This document shows positions 43,372 to 44,848 of a stretch of DNA of 44,848 nt, piece after piece; the first letter of the stretch is position 1; every line of letters begins with the position of its first letter. Made by a program: the position numbers and the translations under genes. Source of the DNA: an uncultured Gammaproteobacteria bacterium (GTDB lineage Bacteria > Pseudomonadota > Gammaproteobacteria > Pseudomonadales > Pseudohongiellaceae); contig CAISOD010000064.1 in the NCBI GenBank assembly GCA_903887045.1, forward strand, positions 1-44,848. Direction: 5' to 3'. The notes beneath the pieces were generated by a model, which saw only the letters and a list, made by a program, of their open reading frames with translations, made no database searches and was not told the origin of the DNA.

Positions 43372-44385
43372 TTAGTCGTCAAGGAATTTGCGGGCGGTAT
43401 CGAGATCGCATTTCTCATTCGATGGCTTCATCGCAGGCTGGTACTGCCAGGTACCGGTCCACTGGGCGGGGGCATTGAGATACTCAGGATCTTCCATGGT
43501 GCCCGAGTAGACCATTCCCTTGCCATCTGCGCTGATTTCGAAACGTTCCACCAGATGTTTGCCGGCACTGCTTGGCAGTGTCGTCGAAAATCCGATGGGA
43601 TTGGGCGCGAAGTTGGTGGTGTCAGCCACCAGCGTTGTACCTTCGAAACGACCTACCGAGTGACCATGCGGGAAAGTCTGGTCAGGCGATGGATGCGCAC
43701 GACCATCAAGCCAGACGGTGCGTTCGGAATCGAGCCAGTCGATGTGCATTTCAACGCGGTCATCGAACACTTCGATCACATTGGCGACTGGATAGAACAA
43801 CAGCGCCGGCTCGCCGATAGGCTGACAGTCTTTCTGCGGTGTCGGCAGGCTGGCGGATTGCTGGATGGCGGCTTTGCCGGCATCACTGATCTGCCATTTC
43901 TGCTGGCCGCCCAGGAAACCGAAGAACGATGTGCGCGGAGGAAACCAGGTGCCCGCAATGCTGGTCGCCGTGGCCGTCGTCTCGGTATAGATGCTGCGCG
44001 AGGAAATATTGAGCGGCAAGTAGGTACCATCTTCCTTGAACAGCTCGCGACCCAGCAGCAGCCTGTCGGGCTCGCGCTTGCCGGGGTTGCCGACCACGCT
44101 GACCACATCGCCCACCTTGACAGCATCACGCATGAAACCGAGCGGGCCCAGCACTGAACCGGCACCAGCCTCGATTTCAGTGGTCACTGTACTGCCGTCT
44201 GCTTTTTTGACTGACAATGTCATGTACACGTGCGGATTGCGGAAACTGTATTCAGTCACGGTGCCGGTAACGGTGGACTCAACGTCGGTGTTGAAGGCGG
44301 CGGCACTATGGTGAGCCAGTACAGTGGTGCTGCAGGCAGCGCCGATCGCGACGGCCAGCACACTCAAAGCGGTTGAACGGAACAT
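43372..44385 (-). CDS. Exported DUF6152 fusion protein
   Basis: A 337-residue protein with a signal peptide followed at once by AHHSAAAFN, the DUF6152 N-terminus, and the motif VTEYSFRNPHVYMTL (compare VESVKFRNPHIELKL in the 8582-8965 product). The DUF6152 part covers about residues 25-130. A second domain (SIAGTWFPP to the end) resembles the body of the lipoprotein at 41594-42463. The fused arrangement suggests the two domain types act together. The function is unknown. Start ATG 44385 is supported by GGAGG eight bases upstream. It is cotranscribed with the following hydrolase gene. Confidence 0.83.
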   Translation of the reverse strand: MFRSTALSVLAVAIGAACSTTVLAHHSAAAFNTDVESTVTGTVTEYSFRNPHVYMTLSVKKADGSTVTTEIEAGAGSVLGPLGFMRDAVKVGDVVSVVGNPGKREPDRLLLGRELFKEDGTYLPLNISSRSIYTETTATATSIAGTWFPPRTSFFGFLGGQQKWQISDAGKAAIQQSASLPTPQKDCQPIGEPALLFYPVANVIEVFDDRVEMHIDWLDSERTVWLDGRAHPSPDQTFPHGHSVGRFEGTTLVADTTNFAPNPIGFSTTLPSSAGKHLVERFEISADGKGMVYSGTMEDPEYLNAPAQWTGTWQYQPAMKPSNEKCDLDTARKFLDD

Positions 44386-44573
44386 CAAGATATCCTCCGG
44401 GGAACGTGCCACCAGGATTGTCCCATCCGCAAGTCGGCTGGTTCAAGGTGCCATACCTCCCATATTAGGTAGATAAGGAGGTTGTGGGTACCCAAGCGCA
44501 TTGTTAGGCTCAGTCAACGCCCGTCACGAGGCGCGTTATCCAAAAAGCAAAAGACTTGCAGGGGAGAAATCAC

Positions 44574-44848
44574 ATGAAAACGCATGCGTCATTGATCGTG
44601 CTGCTGGGCAGCCTCGCGCTTGCTGGCTGCAGCCAACAAGCACCTGACACGGCCAGTGAACCGACGACAGCCGCACCGGTTACCACTGCTACCAGCTCTG
44701 CAATACGCGGCCGTGTCACCAGCAGTACCGGCGCTGAAGCCGGTGTGTGGGTTATCGCCGAAACCCGTGATTTGCCAACCCGTTTCGCTCGCACTGTCGT
44801 TACCAACGACAACGGTGAGTACCTGATTCCAGACCTCCCCGCTGGCAA
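44574..44848 (+). CDS. Carboxypeptidase-regulatory-like lipoprotein (partial, runs off the window)
   Basis: The first 91 codons are present. A lipoprotein signal with lipobox LAGC (Cys at residue 18) is followed by a Thr/Ala/Pro-rich linker. A carboxypeptidase-regulatory-like beta-sandwich then starts: IRGRVTSSTGAEAGVWVIAE, then TVVTNDNGEYLIPDLPAG. Longer proteins that start with this domain, found beside PQQ and cytochrome genes in several phyla, run several hundred residues; the rest lies outside the window. Start ATG 44574 follows AGGGGAGAAATC. It is divergent from the DUF6152 fusion gene; the gap has a spaced ACCTCC/GGAGGT pair (44455-44482) of uncertain meaning. Confidence 0.78.
   Translation, partial: MKTHASLIVLLGSLALAGCSQQAPDTASEPTTAAPVTTATSSAIRGRVTSSTGAEAGVWVIAETRDLPTRFARTVVTNDNGEYLIPDLPAG

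Noticed and set aside
44455-44482. ACCTCC...GGAGGT spaced inverted repeat in the divergent gap before the last gene.
   Set aside because: Six-base arms 16 bases apart are easily due to chance, and no promoter elements align with it.

Overview
The window looks like chromosomal DNA of a GC-rich, free-living gammaproteobacterium. The left end carries a dnaX-recR-rnd-ycgL block (YcgL is largely a gammaproteobacterial family) with an SRP RNA gene directly upstream. SlyD, TrmO, AvtA and KdpDE-type proteins further right are also proteobacterial in character. I cannot name the genus. I saw no phage, transposase, integrase or CRISPR array. The unusual number of exported c-type cytochromes, PQQ dehydrogenases and proteins of unknown function suggests a respiratory heterotroph that oxidises alcohols or polymers in its periplasm.

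Layout. 1-4000 (minus): SRP RNA, dnaX, recR, rnd and ycgL, tightly packed or overlapping. 4036-8458 (minus): HlyD-type adaptor, C39-peptidase ABC exporter and an exported TraB/GumN-type protein. 8526-10013 (plus): promoter, a DUF6152 protein, a hydroxycinnamoyl-CoA hydratase-lyase-like enzyme with an odd lysine-rich tail, and a strong terminator. 10174-15156: a TPR protein convergent with an esterase / cytochrome c / PQQ dehydrogenase cluster. 15307-17590 (minus): nitrilase-family gene, tRNA-Thr(CGT) and avtA. 17685-24075: CysJ-like reductase, SDR, DUF2721, SlyD, a KdpDE-like two-component pair, TrmO and a TSUP permease. 24165-25005: a sigma-54-type promoter in an AT-rich leader before a toast-rack (DUF4097-like) envelope protein. 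25050-26537 (minus): a GNAT enzyme and an EamA permease.

26752-37127 is a long minus-strand run of exported redox genes: a GGDEF protein, a Tat-exported gluconate-dehydrogenase-type small subunit, a GMC flavoprotein, a DUF1592-type cytochrome, a DUF1552 Tat protein, an ankyrin protein and two tandem cytochromes c. 37297-44848 holds an S1/P1 nuclease, an interrupted small membrane gene, a polyvinyl-alcohol-dehydrogenase-like quinohaemoprotein with an exported companion, two related secreted proteins, an alpha/beta hydrolase with a degenerate elbow, and the start of a carboxypeptidase-regulatory-like lipoprotein.

The most notable signals are these. A six-G run appears to remove the stop codon of the GGDEF gene and fuse it in frame to the downstream Tat gene. 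A ten-A run in dnaX has stops in both other frames, as expected for making a gamma-like short subunit. avtA begins eight bases after the encoded CCA of a tRNA and has no Shine-Dalgarno. The toast-rack gene has a sigma-54-type promoter. The DUF1592/DUF1552/ankyrin/cytochrome cluster is the best candidate for an undescribed extracytoplasmic redox system. All assignments come from reading the sequence and from family knowledge; no searches were run.
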